Origin: Pseudomonas floridensis | GTDB lineage: Bacteria; Pseudomonadota; Gammaproteobacteria; Pseudomonadales; Pseudomonadaceae | Assembly: GCF_002087235.1 (NCBI RefSeq) | Contig: NZ_MUIO01000003.1 | Location: 1-34,028 of the forward strand | Direction of reading: 5' to 3' | Length of the DNA: 34,028 nucleotides | In this document: in pieces, positions 1 to 8,206 of the stretch | Numbering within the stretch: position 1 is the stretch's first letter | Layout: each line of letters begins with the position of its first letter | Position numbers and translations under genes: made by a program | Notes under the pieces: model-generated | The model's database searches: none | Seen by the model: the letters and a program-made list of their open reading frames with translations, nothing else | Told to the model about the DNA's origin: nothing

Positions 1-24
1 CACCCTGGCGTGATCATGCTGTTT

Positions 25-90
25 GAATGGGGGCGGGCTTGGCCCGCCATCGCGGAATATATCCGCGATGGCATCATAAAATGCCCATTC
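25..90. repeat. Nested inverted-repeat element (REP-like or terminator-like)
   Basis: The outer arms GAATGGG (25-31) and CCCATTC (84-90) enclose two hairpins. The first pairs GGCGGG with CCCGCC at about 32-48. The second is a perfect 11-bp stem, GCCATCGCGGA (46-56) with TCCGCGATGGC (62-72), around an ATATA loop. The layout resembles a paired REP element or a transcription-end structure for a gene lying to the left of the window. There is no clear T-tract, so termination is only possible. Confidence 0.55.
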
Positions 91-103
91 ATCGGGGGAT
101 GAT

Positions 104-123
104 GAAAGACAGTTGGCTCCCAC
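104..123. repeat. Degenerate REP-type 20-mer
   Basis: This 20-base stretch, ending in GGCTCCCAC, recurs identically at 9190-9209. The same CTCCCAC end closes the REP-like stretch at 228-248. A second REP-like variant, GTAGGAGCGAGCTTGCTCGA, lies at about 161-180. Together with the REPIN at 255-362 these fill the intergenic region with repeat DNA, and I see no gene in 1-385. Confidence 0.55.
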
Positions 124-227
124 TGAGCCCACCGCGCCATCTGCAATCACCGCGTCAATCGTAGGAGCGAGCTTGCTCGAAGAGGCCAGTACATCCGACC
201 CAGATCCAGCGCTCAAGACACCGTCTT

Positions 228-248
228 CGCGGACAAGTTGGCTCCCAC
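228..248. repeat. Single REP half-element
   Basis: The stretch begins CGCGGACAAG and ends GGCTCCCAC, matching the right-hand REP of the REPIN at 340-362 except in the middle, where TT replaces the CC of the symmetric form. It stands as an isolated REP singlet directly in front of the complete REPIN. Confidence 0.55.
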
Positions 249-254
249 GCATCA

Positions 255-362
255 CGCCCGCGATGTGGGTCTGTGGGAGTGGACTTGTCCACGAAAGCGA
301 CGTGTGAGGCGCTGCTTCTGTGGCGGGTGTGCCGGGTTATTCGCGGACAAGTCCGCTCCCAC
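255..362. repeat. REPIN (paired inverted REP sequences), copy 1
   Basis: Two inverted REP sequences, GTGGGAGTGGACTTGTCCAC (about 273-292) and its counterpart ending CGCTCCCAC (about 341-362), flank a spacer of about 45 bases. The 108-base unit is present again at 9063-9170 with five substitutions and no indels. This is the REPIN arrangement known in fluorescent pseudomonads, mobilised in trans by RAYT transposases; no RAYT gene is in the window. It lies just beyond the 3' end of the peptidase gene at 386. Confidence 0.8.
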
Positions 363-385
363 TGACCCCGCCGCGCTACGCGTAA

Positions 386-2125
386 TCAGAGCTTCGGCAA
401 CTGCCCGATACGGCCCATCATTTCGGTCACGATTTGCAGGTCCAGCAAGAACTGCTCGGTGGTCTTGAACTCGTTGTCCGTGTGGCCGGTGTATTTGGCT
501 TCAGGTCTGGCCAGACCAAATTGCACGCCATTGGGCAAGCTGTGAACCGAGGTCGCGCCCGCCGAGGTGCCGAACTTATGCGCCATGCCCAGGTTTTCAG
601 TCGCGACGGCGAGCAGGGCCTTGACCCATTCGCCTTCAGGGTTGCGGTACATCGGCTCGGCAATGGAGTAATCGAACGCAGGCGCAATGTTGCTCTGTTT
701 GCTCCAGGCGGTCAGCTTCTCGGCGATCTCGGCTTTGAGTTTCTCCGGAGACTTGCCTTTAGGCACACGCAGATTGACCGCGAGCTTGAAGGTTTTCTCA
801 TCCATGCCAATGAACGTCGGAGACGCGGTCAGCGGGCCCATGAACTCATCGGCGAAACCGACGCCCAGCTTGCTGCCCAGGTAATCCAGCCCCCAGTTGT
901 CGGCCAGGTACCGGGCCGCGTCGGTGATGTGGTTATGCTTGAACGCCACTTTGCCGTCCAAACTGTTGATGAAATCAAGCATTCTGGCGACCGGATTGAC
1001 GCCCGACTCAGGTTCGGACGAGTGAGCGGACACGCCAGTGACCGTCAGCTTCACATCTTTACCCTCGACAGCCGCGTCTATCTGGAAGTCGCCGCCGTTA
1101 CGCTTGGCATACTCGTCACCGGCTTTTTTCAGGCTGGCGGCCAGTTCTGCTGGCGAGTCGGTTACCAGTGTGGCTACGGATTTTGAAGGGATCTGATTGG
1201 TCGCCGCGCCGCCGGTCAGCGAGGTGATCTCAGCGCCTTTGCCCTGCCCCTCACGCACAGGGAAATTGGCCATCACGGTGCCGTAGCCTTTCTCGGCGAT
1301 CACCACCGGATAACCGCCGTCCAGCGCCAGGTTGTAGTTGGGCGTCGGGTTGCGTTCGAAGTAGTACGGAATCGCGTCGCCGGAAGTTTCTTCGGTGGTG
1401 TCGATCAGCAGCTTGAAGTTTCGGGCCAGCGGCAGCTTCTCGTCCTTGATGACTTTCATGGCGTACATCGCGACCACAATGCCGTTCTTGTCGTCTTCAG
1501 TGCCACGGCCGTACATGCGGTCGCCAATCAACGTGACCTTGAAGGGGTCCAGTTTCGTGCCGTCCGGCAGCACCCAGTTCGCAGGCGTGACTGGCACCAC
1601 ATCGGCGTGCGCGTGAATGCCGACCACTTCATCGCCGCTGCCTTCGAGGGATATCTCGTAGACGCGATTATCAATGTTGCGGAAGTTGAGGTTGAACGAC
1701 TCGGCCAGTGCCTTGATCTTGTCGGCGATTTTGATGAATTCGGGGTTGTCGTGCTGCGCAACGCCTTCCACGGCGAAGGTCGGGATCGCGACCAGTTCAC
1801 GCAGATTTTCAGTCGCCGCGCTGCCGTACTTCACCCGTGCGTACAGACCCAGCAGGCGATGGATCTCGTTTTGCTGTTCGGCCGTGAGCGTCTTGTTTTC
1901 GAGAAAGGCGTTGATGGCGGGCTCGAGCCTGGCGGTTTTGGCCAGATCGCTCTTTGCGACGCCGGCCAGGAACTGCCTGAAATCGGTGACCGACTTTTCG
2001 TTGAAGGTGTTCAGAATCGCCGCGCTCTGTTGCGGCGTGATGTTGGCCAACGTGAAAGGGCTGAACGCTGAAAGGCTGGCGAGCATCAGGGTCGTTGCAG
2101 CCAGATGCTTGAGGGAAAGGTTCAT
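386..2125 (-). CDS. Exported M20-family metallopeptidase (dipeptidase type)
   Basis: Predicted 579-residue zinc peptidase of family M20 (PepV/carboxypeptidase-like), probably cleaving dipeptides or short peptides outside the cytoplasm. The metal-site motif H171-A-H173-A-D175 is present, followed by GRGTEDDKNG and the catalytic EETSGD segment; a C-terminal GHTDNE segment carries a further likely ligand. A hydrophobic N-terminus ending SAFSPFTLA is a Sec signal peptide. The start at 2125 is chosen because AAAGGAG lies 11 bases upstream and the signal peptide then begins at the Met; an in-frame Met 17 codons upstream lacks a ribosome site. It is a single gene, divergent from the UDP-glucose dehydrogenase gene. 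The exact substrate cannot be read from sequence. Confidence 0.88.
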   Translation of the reverse strand: MNLSLKHLAATTLMLASLSAFSPFTLANITPQQSAAILNTFNEKSVTDFRQFLAGVAKSDLAKTARLEPAINAFLENKTLTAEQQNEIHRLLGLYARVKYGSAATENLRELVAIPTFAVEGVAQHDNPEFIKIADKIKALAESFNLNFRNIDNRVYEISLEGSGDEVVGIHAHADVVPVTPANWVLPDGTKLDPFKVTLIGDRMYGRGTEDDKNGIVVAMYAMKVIKDEKLPLARNFKLLIDTTEETSGDAIPYYFERNPTPNYNLALDGGYPVVIAEKGYGTVMANFPVREGQGKGAEITSLTGGAATNQIPSKSVATLVTDSPAELAASLKKAGDEYAKRNGGDFQIDAAVEGKDVKLTVTGVSAHSSEPESGVNPVARMLDFINSLDGKVAFKHNHITDAARYLADNWGLDYLGSKLGVGFADEFMGPLTASPTFIGMDEKTFKLAVNLRVPKGKSPEKLKAEIAEKLTAWSKQSNIAPAFDYSIAEPMYRNPEGEWVKALLAVATENLGMAHKFGTSAGATSVHSLPNGVQFGLARPEAKYTGHTDNEFKTTEQFLLDLQIVTEMMGRIGQLPKL

Positions 2126-2426
2126 GGGCAGAAGCACTCCTTTGCAGGGATTTATGAGGGAGACAGACCTGATCAACCGATCAGGAAAGCCCCCAAAATA
2201 ACACTGCGAGCAGGGGATGTAAGCGTTTGTGTCACGCGATCTGTCGGCAGCACGACGGCTCGTTGCGTTGAACAGTCGCCAGAGGGCAACCCTCCTGTCA
2301 GCGAACGACGCCTGTTCACATAACGGTCACCGTATCGACAACTCCAGGTGCCACGCTGAACGCAACAGGTATTCCGACCCGCCACCGTCGGCGCTTCTCT
2401 CTCGCAAACTCTTCAGGATTCTTTCC
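2126..2426. promoter_or_regulatory. Divergent intergenic region with an operator-like palindrome
   Basis: These 301 bases separate two divergently transcribed genes and should hold both promoters. The clearest feature is the inverted repeat CCTGATC-AACC-GATCAGG at 2168-2185, close to the peptidase start, which could be an operator or a 5'-UTR hairpin. On the plus strand the ribosome site AGGA precedes the start at 2427. I could not identify convincing -35/-10 pairs. Confidence 0.35.
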
Positions 2427-3821
2427 ATGAAAATCAGCGTTTTTGGCAGCGGATACGTCGGTCTCGTTCAGGCTGCAGTGCTTGCCGAGGTCGGTCACGA
2501 GGTGGTCTGCATGGACATCGATCAGGCCAAGGTCGATCAACTGACGCAGGGCCAGGTGCACATTTACGAGCCGGGCCTGTCGAACCTGGTGCGTGAAAAT
2601 CTGGACCATAAGCGCCTGCACTTCACCAGCGACGTGCAATGGGCGGTCGAACATGCCGAGGTGCTGTTCATCGCTGTTGGCACACCTTCCTGCGATGACG
2701 GTTCCGCCGATCTGCGGCATTTCTTCGCCGTAGGCAGCAGCATCGCCCGCTACCGCAGCGAGCCATTGATCATCGTGGAAAAGTCCACAGTGCCGGTCGG
2801 CAGTGGCGACGCCTTGCGAGCGCACATCGACAAGGCGCTGCGCCAGGCCGGACGCCTGTTGCAATTCGATATCGTCTCCAACCCGGAATTTCTCAAAGAA
2901 GGCTCGGCGGTCAAGGATTGCCGTCGCCCGGACCGCATCGTTATCGGTTGCGAGAGTGAAGCCGTGCGCAAAGTGATGCGCGAGCTATATGCGCCGTTCA
3001 ACCGCAATCATGACCGGATCATGTTCATGGATTTGCGCAGCGCCGAACTCACCAAATACGCCGCCAACTGCATGCTGGCCACCAAAATCAGCTTCATCAA
3101 CCAGATCGCCGAACTGGCAGAACACCTGGGCGCGGATGTCGAGTCCGTGCGGCTGGGCATTGGCGCGGACTCACGCATCGGCTACGACTTCATCTACCCC
3201 GGCTGCGGCTATGGCGGCTCGTGCTTCGGCAAAGACATCCGTGCGCTGATCCACAGCGCCCGCGAAGCACACTGCTCGAACGACCTGTTGTCCGTGGTCG
3301 AAGCCATCAACGAGCGGCAGAAGAACAAACTGTTCGAGCGGGTCAACGCGTTCTACCGGGGCGACTTGCGCGGCAAGACCTTCGCGCTCTGGGGCCTGGC
3401 GTTCAAGCCGAACACCGACGACATGCGCGATGCGCCCAGCCGGGTGCTGATGGAAGCGCTCTGGGCCGCAGGCGCCACGGTGCGGGCGTTCGACCCGGAA
3501 GCCATGCAGGAAGCGCAGCGGATCTATGGTCATCGCAAGGACCTGATCCTGATGGGTACACCGGAATCGACCCTGATCGACGCCGATGCCCTGATCATCT
3601 GTACCGAATGGCAGCAATTCAAGGCACCTGACTTCCAGCTGATCCAGCAACGACTCGGCGCGCCGGTCATTTTCGATGGCCGCAACCTGTACGACACCGA
3701 ACGGCTCGCGAACAGCGGCTTTCACTACTTCCCGATTGGGCGTGGCGAATCGTGCGACTTGCCGATGCCGCAGAAGCAATGGATACCCGTGCAGCCCGTC
3801 GCGCACCGTCAGAGTTTCTGA
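2427..3821 (+). CDS. ugd: UDP-glucose 6-dehydrogenase
   Basis: The 464-residue enzyme would oxidise UDP-glucose to UDP-glucuronate with two NAD+, supplying precursor for polysaccharide or lipid A modification. The N-terminal Rossmann motif G7-S-G9-Y-V-G12 and the segment AVGTPS are typical of the UDP-glucose/GDP-mannose dehydrogenase family. The catalytic cysteine is C266 in GCGYGGSCFGKD, and NPEFLKEG provides the substrate-binding loop. The C-terminal domain has the WGLAFKPNTDD(M)RDAPS signature. The start at 2427 begins exactly at the Rossmann strand and has AGGA nine bases upstream; a longer in-frame extension to 2229 has no family match. The gene stands alone. GDP-mannose dehydrogenase is the main alternative but the motifs favour Ugd. 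Confidence 0.9.
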   Translation: MKISVFGSGYVGLVQAAVLAEVGHEVVCMDIDQAKVDQLTQGQVHIYEPGLSNLVRENLDHKRLHFTSDVQWAVEHAEVLFIAVGTPSCDDGSADLRHFFAVGSSIARYRSEPLIIVEKSTVPVGSGDALRAHIDKALRQAGRLLQFDIVSNPEFLKEGSAVKDCRRPDRIVIGCESEAVRKVMRELYAPFNRNHDRIMFMDLRSAELTKYAANCMLATKISFINQIAELAEHLGADVESVRLGIGADSRIGYDFIYPGCGYGGSCFGKDIRALIHSAREAHCSNDLLSVVEAINERQKNKLFERVNAFYRGDLRGKTFALWGLAFKPNTDDMRDAPSRVLMEALWAAGATVRAFDPEAMQEAQRIYGHRKDLILMGTPESTLIDADALIICTEWQQFKAPDFQLIQQRLGAPVIFDGRNLYDTERLANSGFHYFPIGRGESCDLPMPQKQWIPVQPVAHRQSF

Positions 3822-3861
3822 CGCGCGCAGCACATGGGGTATCAAAGTTCCTGAGCGATGG

Positions 3862-3890
3862 TGAGCCGAATGACCAGGCTCTTCGGCTCA
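3862..3890. terminator. Hairpin after ugd (possible terminator)
   Basis: A 9-bp perfect stem, TGAGCCGAA paired with TTCGGCTCA around an 11-base loop, starts 41 bases after the ugd stop. No T-tract follows, so an intrinsic terminator is uncertain. The rest of the 223-base gap up to 4045 shows only the ribosome site AAGGA of the next gene. Confidence 0.35.
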
Positions 3891-4044
3891 ACGTCAGGCG
3901 GTAGCAGAAAACGGCACGTCCAGCCTCAGCACCCGCTACCGCATCAACCGGCCACCCATGTAAAGAGTTCTCCCGTCAGGCCGACAGCCTTTCGACTCTT
4001 GAGCCTCGAAACCCGCTGCTCTCAACGCATGGAAAGGACTCCCC

Positions 4045-4680
4045 ATGAATTACAGCGTCATACTCGCCCCTTTCTTGAGCCAACTCGTCTGGCTGATCCC
4101 TTTTGTACTGCTGATCACGCTGCTTAAATCATCGTGGGCGAAGGGGCATATCGGTGAGTGTTGGGTGCGCCTGTTCACGTACTGGAAACTGGACAAATCG
4201 GTGTATCGCCGCCTGCACAACGTCACGCTGGATACGGCAGACGGCACGACGCAGATCGATCATGTGTTCCTCTCGCCTTTCGGCATCTTCGTGCTGGAAA
4301 CCAAGAACATGAGCGGCTGGATCTTTGGCAGCGAAACCCAGCCGCAGTGGACGCAGAAATTGTACCGGCGCACGTTCAGATTCCAGAACCCGCTCAGGCA
4401 GAACTACAAACACGTCAAAGCGCTCGAGGCGACACTCGGGGTCGAGCTGGAGCATCTTCATTCGATCGTCAGCTTCGTCGGCGAAAGCACGTTCAAGACC
4501 CCGATGCCCGCCAACGTAACGCAAGGCATCGGTTACATTCGCTACATCCGCGCCTTCCAGCAGCCGGTGTTCAGCGAAGCGCAGGTCGATGCGCTCATGC
4601 TGACGTTGCAAAACAAACGACGGGCTCCCACCCGTGCGACTCATCGTGAGCACGTACAGAATCTCAAGCGGCGCAGATAA
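4045..4680 (+). CDS. NERD-domain membrane-anchored protein
   Basis: This 211-residue protein has one N-terminal transmembrane segment (about residues 10-28, LVWLIPFVLLITLL) followed by a NERD (nuclease-related) domain. The NERD pattern is seen in GHIGE near the start, TTQIDHVFLSPFGIFVLETKN (about 70-92, with the D and E-x-K triad of PD-(D/E)xK-like folds) and a following W. The C-terminus is short and basic. The ribosome site AAGGA lies just ahead of ATG. The gene has no operon partner on either side. NERD proteins are predicted DNA-processing enzymes but few have been tested, so activity is inferred only. Confidence 0.8.
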   Translation: MNYSVILAPFLSQLVWLIPFVLLITLLKSSWAKGHIGECWVRLFTYWKLDKSVYRRLHNVTLDTADGTTQIDHVFLSPFGIFVLETKNMSGWIFGSETQPQWTQKLYRRTFRFQNPLRQNYKHVKALEATLGVELEHLHSIVSFVGESTFKTPMPANVTQGIGYIRYIRAFQQPVFSEAQVDALMLTLQNKRRAPTRATHREHVQNLKRRR

Positions 4681-4809
4681 CCCTTCACACGCTTATCCGG
4701 CCGGTGCGAACCGCAACAAACCAAACCCATTGCCCCTCAAATGTGGCTTACTGGGGATCATCACCATCCAATCAGGGATCTCTTCCCTACCCTCGCGGTC
4801 TTTTAACGC

Positions 4810-5877
4810 ATGACGAATTCGCGCTCTGCTTACATACCTTCCTGGCTTCGCCCTGTTCTGCGTCCTTTGCTGGATCCGTATCGCCGTTATCGGCATGCAC
4901 GGCTGATCCATGCGGCGCGGATTTCGGTGGGCTTGCTGGTGACGATCCTGCTGACTTCCGGCCTCAACATTCCGCACGGTGAATGGGCGTCGGTGACGAT
5001 GCTGATCGTCATCGGCGGTCTGCAGCACCATGGCAACATCGGCAAGAAGTCGGTCGAGCGGGCTTACGGGACGCTGATCGGTGCCGGGTTGGGCCTGATG
5101 GTCGTCGTGCAGCAGGGCTATCTTGAAATGCCGCTGCTGACCTACGCGATCATGTCGGTGCTGTGCGGTTTCTTTGCCTATCACGCGATCGGCAAAGGCG
5201 GCTATACCGCGCTGTTGTCGGCCATCACCCTGTTTATCGTCGCAGGTCACGGCTACAACCCGATCAGCGACGGGCTGTGGCGCACCGTGGACATCCTGAT
5301 CGGCATCGCGCTGGCTCTGGCGTTCTCGTTTGCCTTGCCGCTGTATGCGGTTTTTTCCTGGCGCTACAACCTGGCCAGCGGTCTGCGCGACTGCGCCAAG
5401 GTGTATGGGCGTATCGTGCAGGGCCAGCCGGTGACCGCCGATGAGCACTTGAAGCTGACCGCCAGACTCAACGCCACGATGCTGCAATTGCGCTCGCTGC
5501 TGCCGTCGGTGTCCAAGGAAGTGAAGATGTCGATGGTCGAGCTGGACGCCATTCAGGGGCATTTCCGCATGTGCCTGAGTACGCTGGAAATCCTCGCCAA
5601 TATCCGCCCCGCCAACCTGGATAAGGTGGCTGGTGAATCGTTGAAAGCCTCACTGGATGGCGAGTATCGACAGATACGCCGCCAGTTGATCGGGATGGCG
5701 CGAGCGCTGCAGACGGGTGCCACCGAACGTCTGGCGCGTTCTTCGGAAGCCAATCCTGTACGGTCCGACGTTCCGGCTGAGCTGGCAGGCTACGAATTGA
5801 TGACCCAACAGTTGGCGCTCAATCTCGACGGCTTGCAGGCCCGGCTGGCCAAGACTGCCCGGCGCTGGAAATTCTGA
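4810..5877 (+). CDS. FUSC-family inner-membrane protein
   Basis: The 355-residue protein has about six hydrophobic segments in its first half (around residues 36-55, 62-72, 85-100, 105-125, 135-150 and 160-185) and a soluble, helical second half. This is the layout of the FUSC (fusaric acid resistance) / YccS group, but with one membrane block instead of the two in AaeB or YccS (about 650-720 residues). Members are linked to export of aromatic acids; the substrate here is unknown. The gene ends 11 bases before the Lrp-type regulator and both run the same way, so they are probably co-transcribed. A link to the lysine genes downstream is inference from position. Confidence 0.8.
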   Translation: MTNSRSAYIPSWLRPVLRPLLDPYRRYRHARLIHAARISVGLLVTILLTSGLNIPHGEWASVTMLIVIGGLQHHGNIGKKSVERAYGTLIGAGLGLMVVVQQGYLEMPLLTYAIMSVLCGFFAYHAIGKGGYTALLSAITLFIVAGHGYNPISDGLWRTVDILIGIALALAFSFALPLYAVFSWRYNLASGLRDCAKVYGRIVQGQPVTADEHLKLTARLNATMLQLRSLLPSVSKEVKMSMVELDAIQGHFRMCLSTLEILANIRPANLDKVAGESLKASLDGEYRQIRRQLIGMARALQTGATERLARSSEANPVRSDVPAELAGYELMTQQLALNLDGLQARLAKTARRWKF

Positions 5878-5888
5878 GGGAGCTGCCC

Positions 5889-6350
5889 GTGTCCGCCATT
5901 CACCCGCCCGTTCTGGATGAAATCGATCGCAAGCTGATCGCCGCCCTGCAAATCAATGCCCGCGAAAGCGTCGCCACGCTGGCCCGCCAGTTGGGCATCG
6001 CGCGTACCACGGTCACCTCGCGACTGGCGCGCCTGGAGACGGCCAAGGTGATTACCGGTTACGGCGTACGTCTGGGCAAGCGCGTCGTCGATGGCGGTTT
6101 GCAGGCCTACGTCGGCATCACCGTGCAGCCGCGTTCGGGCAAGGAAGTGCTGCGTCGGCTCAGCGCGCTGGCCCAGGTACAGCAATTGTGCGCGGTCAGC
6201 GGCGAATTCGATTACGTGGCCTGGTTGCGCACCGACTCGCCCGAGCAACTGGACGAATTGCTGGACCTGATCGGCAGTGTGGACGGCGTGGAGAAAACCA
6301 CCACATCGATCATCCTGAGCAGCAAGATCGACCGGGGCCAACCGGTCTGA
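5889..6350 (+). CDS. Lrp/AsnC-family transcriptional regulator
   Basis: The 153-residue protein has an N-terminal winged-helix domain (DEIDRKLIAALQINAR then a recognition helix in ARTTVTSRLARLE) and a C-terminal ligand-binding RAM domain (YVGITVQPRSGKEVLRRL, CAVSGEFDYVAWLRT). The usual length of Lrp/AsnC proteins is 150-165 residues. GTG at 5889 is the start: GAGGGAG lies seven bases upstream and the preceding gene ends at 5877. It sits directly upstream of davB, as a Lrp-type gene does in P. putida, so it is a good candidate for controlling lysine catabolism, perhaps sensing lysine or 5-aminovalerate. No binding site was recognised with confidence. Confidence 0.88.
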   Translation: MSAIHPPVLDEIDRKLIAALQINARESVATLARQLGIARTTVTSRLARLETAKVITGYGVRLGKRVVDGGLQAYVGITVQPRSGKEVLRRLSALAQVQQLCAVSGEFDYVAWLRTDSPEQLDELLDLIGSVDGVEKTTTSIILSSKIDRGQPV

Positions 6351-6511
6351 TCACTACTGAATAGCCGGCCAGCAATCAAAATAACCATTCTTATCGTCAT
6401 TTTGCACAAACAAACATCATATCGACGACACATTGCGTCTTAATAACGTGTGTGCGCTTATCTAGACTGTTGCCTTTCGCCGTTGTCCGACATTCATCAG
6501 TAAGGTCAGTC
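6351..6511 (+). promoter_or_regulatory. davBA promoter/leader region
   Basis: This AT-richer 161-base gap precedes davB. TTGCGT (6432) and TATCTA (about 6460) are possible sigma-70 elements but their spacing is poor. AAGG six bases before ATG 6512 is the ribosome site. A Lrp-type protein is likely to bind here, given its gene next door, but I cannot point to a palindrome that proves it. Confidence 0.35.
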
Positions 6512-8191
6512 ATGAAAATCAATCGTCACCCCGCCAACGGCAAAAAGCCGATCACCATGTTCGGTCCCGACTTCCCGTTCGCCTTCGATGAATGGATCGA
6601 GCATCCGAAAGGCCTGGGCAGCATTCCAAAAGAGCAGCATGGCGCGGAAGTGGCGATCATCGGTGCCGGCATCGCCGGGCTGGTGGCGGCCTATGAGCTG
6701 ATGAAGATGGGCCTGAAACCTGTGGTCTACGAGGCCTCGAAAATGGGCGGCCGCCTGCGTTCACAGGAATTCGAAGGCGCCAAGGGCATTGTCGCCGAAC
6801 TGGGCGGCATGCGCTTTCCGGTCTCCTCCACAGCGTTCTTTCATTACGTCGACAAGCTGGGCCTGGAATCCAGGCCCTTCCCCAACCCGCTGACCGACGC
6901 ATCGGGCAGTACGGTTATCGATCTGGAAGGCACCACGTATTACGCACAAATGTTGTCGGACTTGCCTGCGTTGTTCCAGGAAGTGGCTGACGCCTGGGCC
7001 GATGCACTGGAAGCCGGCTCGCAGTTCGCCGACATCCAGCAAGCGATCCGCGACCGCGACGTGCCACGCCTCAAGGAACTGTGGAACAAGCTGGTTCCGC
7101 TGTGGGACGACCGCACCTTTTATGACTTCGTGGCGACCTCCAAGGCGTTCGCCAGGCTGTCGTTCTACCACCGCGAAGTGTTTGGCCAGGTCGGGTTCGG
7201 CACCGGCGGCTGGGACTCGGACTTCCCCAACTCGATGCTGGAAATCTTTCGCGTGGTGATGACCAATTGCGATGAGCATCAGCACCTGATCGTCGGCGGC
7301 GTGCAGCAGGTTCCGGTCGGTTTGTGGAGCCATGTGCCGGAACACTGTGCGCACTGGCCCAAAGGCACCAGCCTGTCGTCACTGCACCGAGGCGCGCCGC
7401 GTCCCGGCGTGAAGCGCATTGCCCGCAACGAAGACGGTAATCTGACCGTCACCGACAACTGGGGCGATACCCGTCAGTACGCAGCGGTGCTGACCACCTG
7501 CCAGAGCTGGCTGCTGACCACCCAGATCGAGTGCGAAGAATCGCTGTTCTCGCAGAAGATGTGGATGGCGCTGGACCGCACGCGTTACATGCAGTCATCG
7601 AAAACCTTCGTCATGGTCGACCGCCCGTTCTGGAAAGACAAAGACCCGGAAACCGGTCGCGACCTGATGAGCATGACCCTCACCGATCGCCTGACCCGTG
7701 GCACCTATCTGTTCGATAACGGCGACGACAAGCCGGGCGTGATCTGCCTGTCGTATTCGTGGATGAGTGACGCACTGAAGATGCTGCCGCAGCCTATCGA
7801 CAAGCGCGTGAAGCTGGCGCTGGATGCCCTGAAGAAGATCTACCCGAAGGTCGACATCGCGGCACGCATCATCGGCGACCCGATCACCGTGTCCTGGGAA
7901 GCCGACCCGCACTTCCTCGGCGCCTTCAAGGGTGCGCTGCCGGGCCATTACCGCTATAACCAGCGCATGTATGCGCACTTCATGCAGCAGGACATGCCCA
8001 GCGAACAGCGCGGCATGTTCATCGCCGGTGACGATGTGTCCTGGACGCCGGCCTGGGTGGAAGGCGCGGTGCAGACGTCGCTGAACGCGGTATGGGGCAT
8101 CATGAATCACTTTGGCGGCAAGACCCACGCCGAGAACCCCGGCCCTGGCGATGTGTTCCACGACATCGGCCCGATTGCGCTGGCTGACTGA
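6512..8191 (+). CDS. davB: L-lysine 2-monooxygenase
   Basis: This FAD enzyme oxidatively decarboxylates L-lysine to 5-aminovaleramide, the first step of the 5-aminovalerate pathway in the cytoplasm. The 559-residue length equals that of Pseudomonas DavB (about 560). The FAD dinucleotide motif G51-A-G53-I-A-G56 is followed by the E-x-GGRLRS segment of flavin amine oxidases, and FIAGDDVSWTPAWVEGA near the C-terminus closes the FAD site. The start at 6512 has AAGG upstream; an in-frame Met 20 codons earlier has no ribosome site and a poor match to the family. Its partner davA follows after 15 bases. The same fold occurs in tryptophan 2-monooxygenase (IaaM), but the davA neighbour and the sequence along its length favour DavB. 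Confidence 0.93.
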   Translation: MKINRHPANGKKPITMFGPDFPFAFDEWIEHPKGLGSIPKEQHGAEVAIIGAGIAGLVAAYELMKMGLKPVVYEASKMGGRLRSQEFEGAKGIVAELGGMRFPVSSTAFFHYVDKLGLESRPFPNPLTDASGSTVIDLEGTTYYAQMLSDLPALFQEVADAWADALEAGSQFADIQQAIRDRDVPRLKELWNKLVPLWDDRTFYDFVATSKAFARLSFYHREVFGQVGFGTGGWDSDFPNSMLEIFRVVMTNCDEHQHLIVGGVQQVPVGLWSHVPEHCAHWPKGTSLSSLHRGAPRPGVKRIARNEDGNLTVTDNWGDTRQYAAVLTTCQSWLLTTQIECEESLFSQKMWMALDRTRYMQSSKTFVMVDRPFWKDKDPETGRDLMSMTLTDRLTRGTYLFDNGDDKPGVICLSYSWMSDALKMLPQPIDKRVKLALDALKKIYPKVDIAARIIGDPITVSWEADPHFLGAFKGALPGHYRYNQRMYAHFMQQDMPSEQRGMFIAGDDVSWTPAWVEGAVQTSLNAVWGIMNHFGGKTHAENPGPGDVFHDIGPIALAD

Positions 8192-8206
8192 CAGAAGGAA
8201 ATCCTC

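Noticed and set aside
113..468. Short open frames in the left intergenic repeats
   Set aside because: They run through REP and REPIN DNA, as does a similar frame at 9073-9312, and arise from the repeat sequence.
4693..5562. 289-codon minus-strand frame opposite the FUSC gene
   Set aside because: The translation is rich in Q, R and H with no domain, typical of a shadow frame.
6351..6511. Sigma-54 promoter for davBA
   Set aside because: No GG-N10-GC element with the conserved TGGCAC/TTGC bases was found, and the adjacent regulator is of the Lrp type, not an enhancer-binding protein.
6512..8191. Tryptophan 2-monooxygenase (iaaM) for auxin synthesis
   Set aside because: The fold is shared, but the gene is followed by an amidase of the DavA type and a Lrp gene precedes it as in the P. 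putida lysine locus; sequence along the length agrees with DavB.
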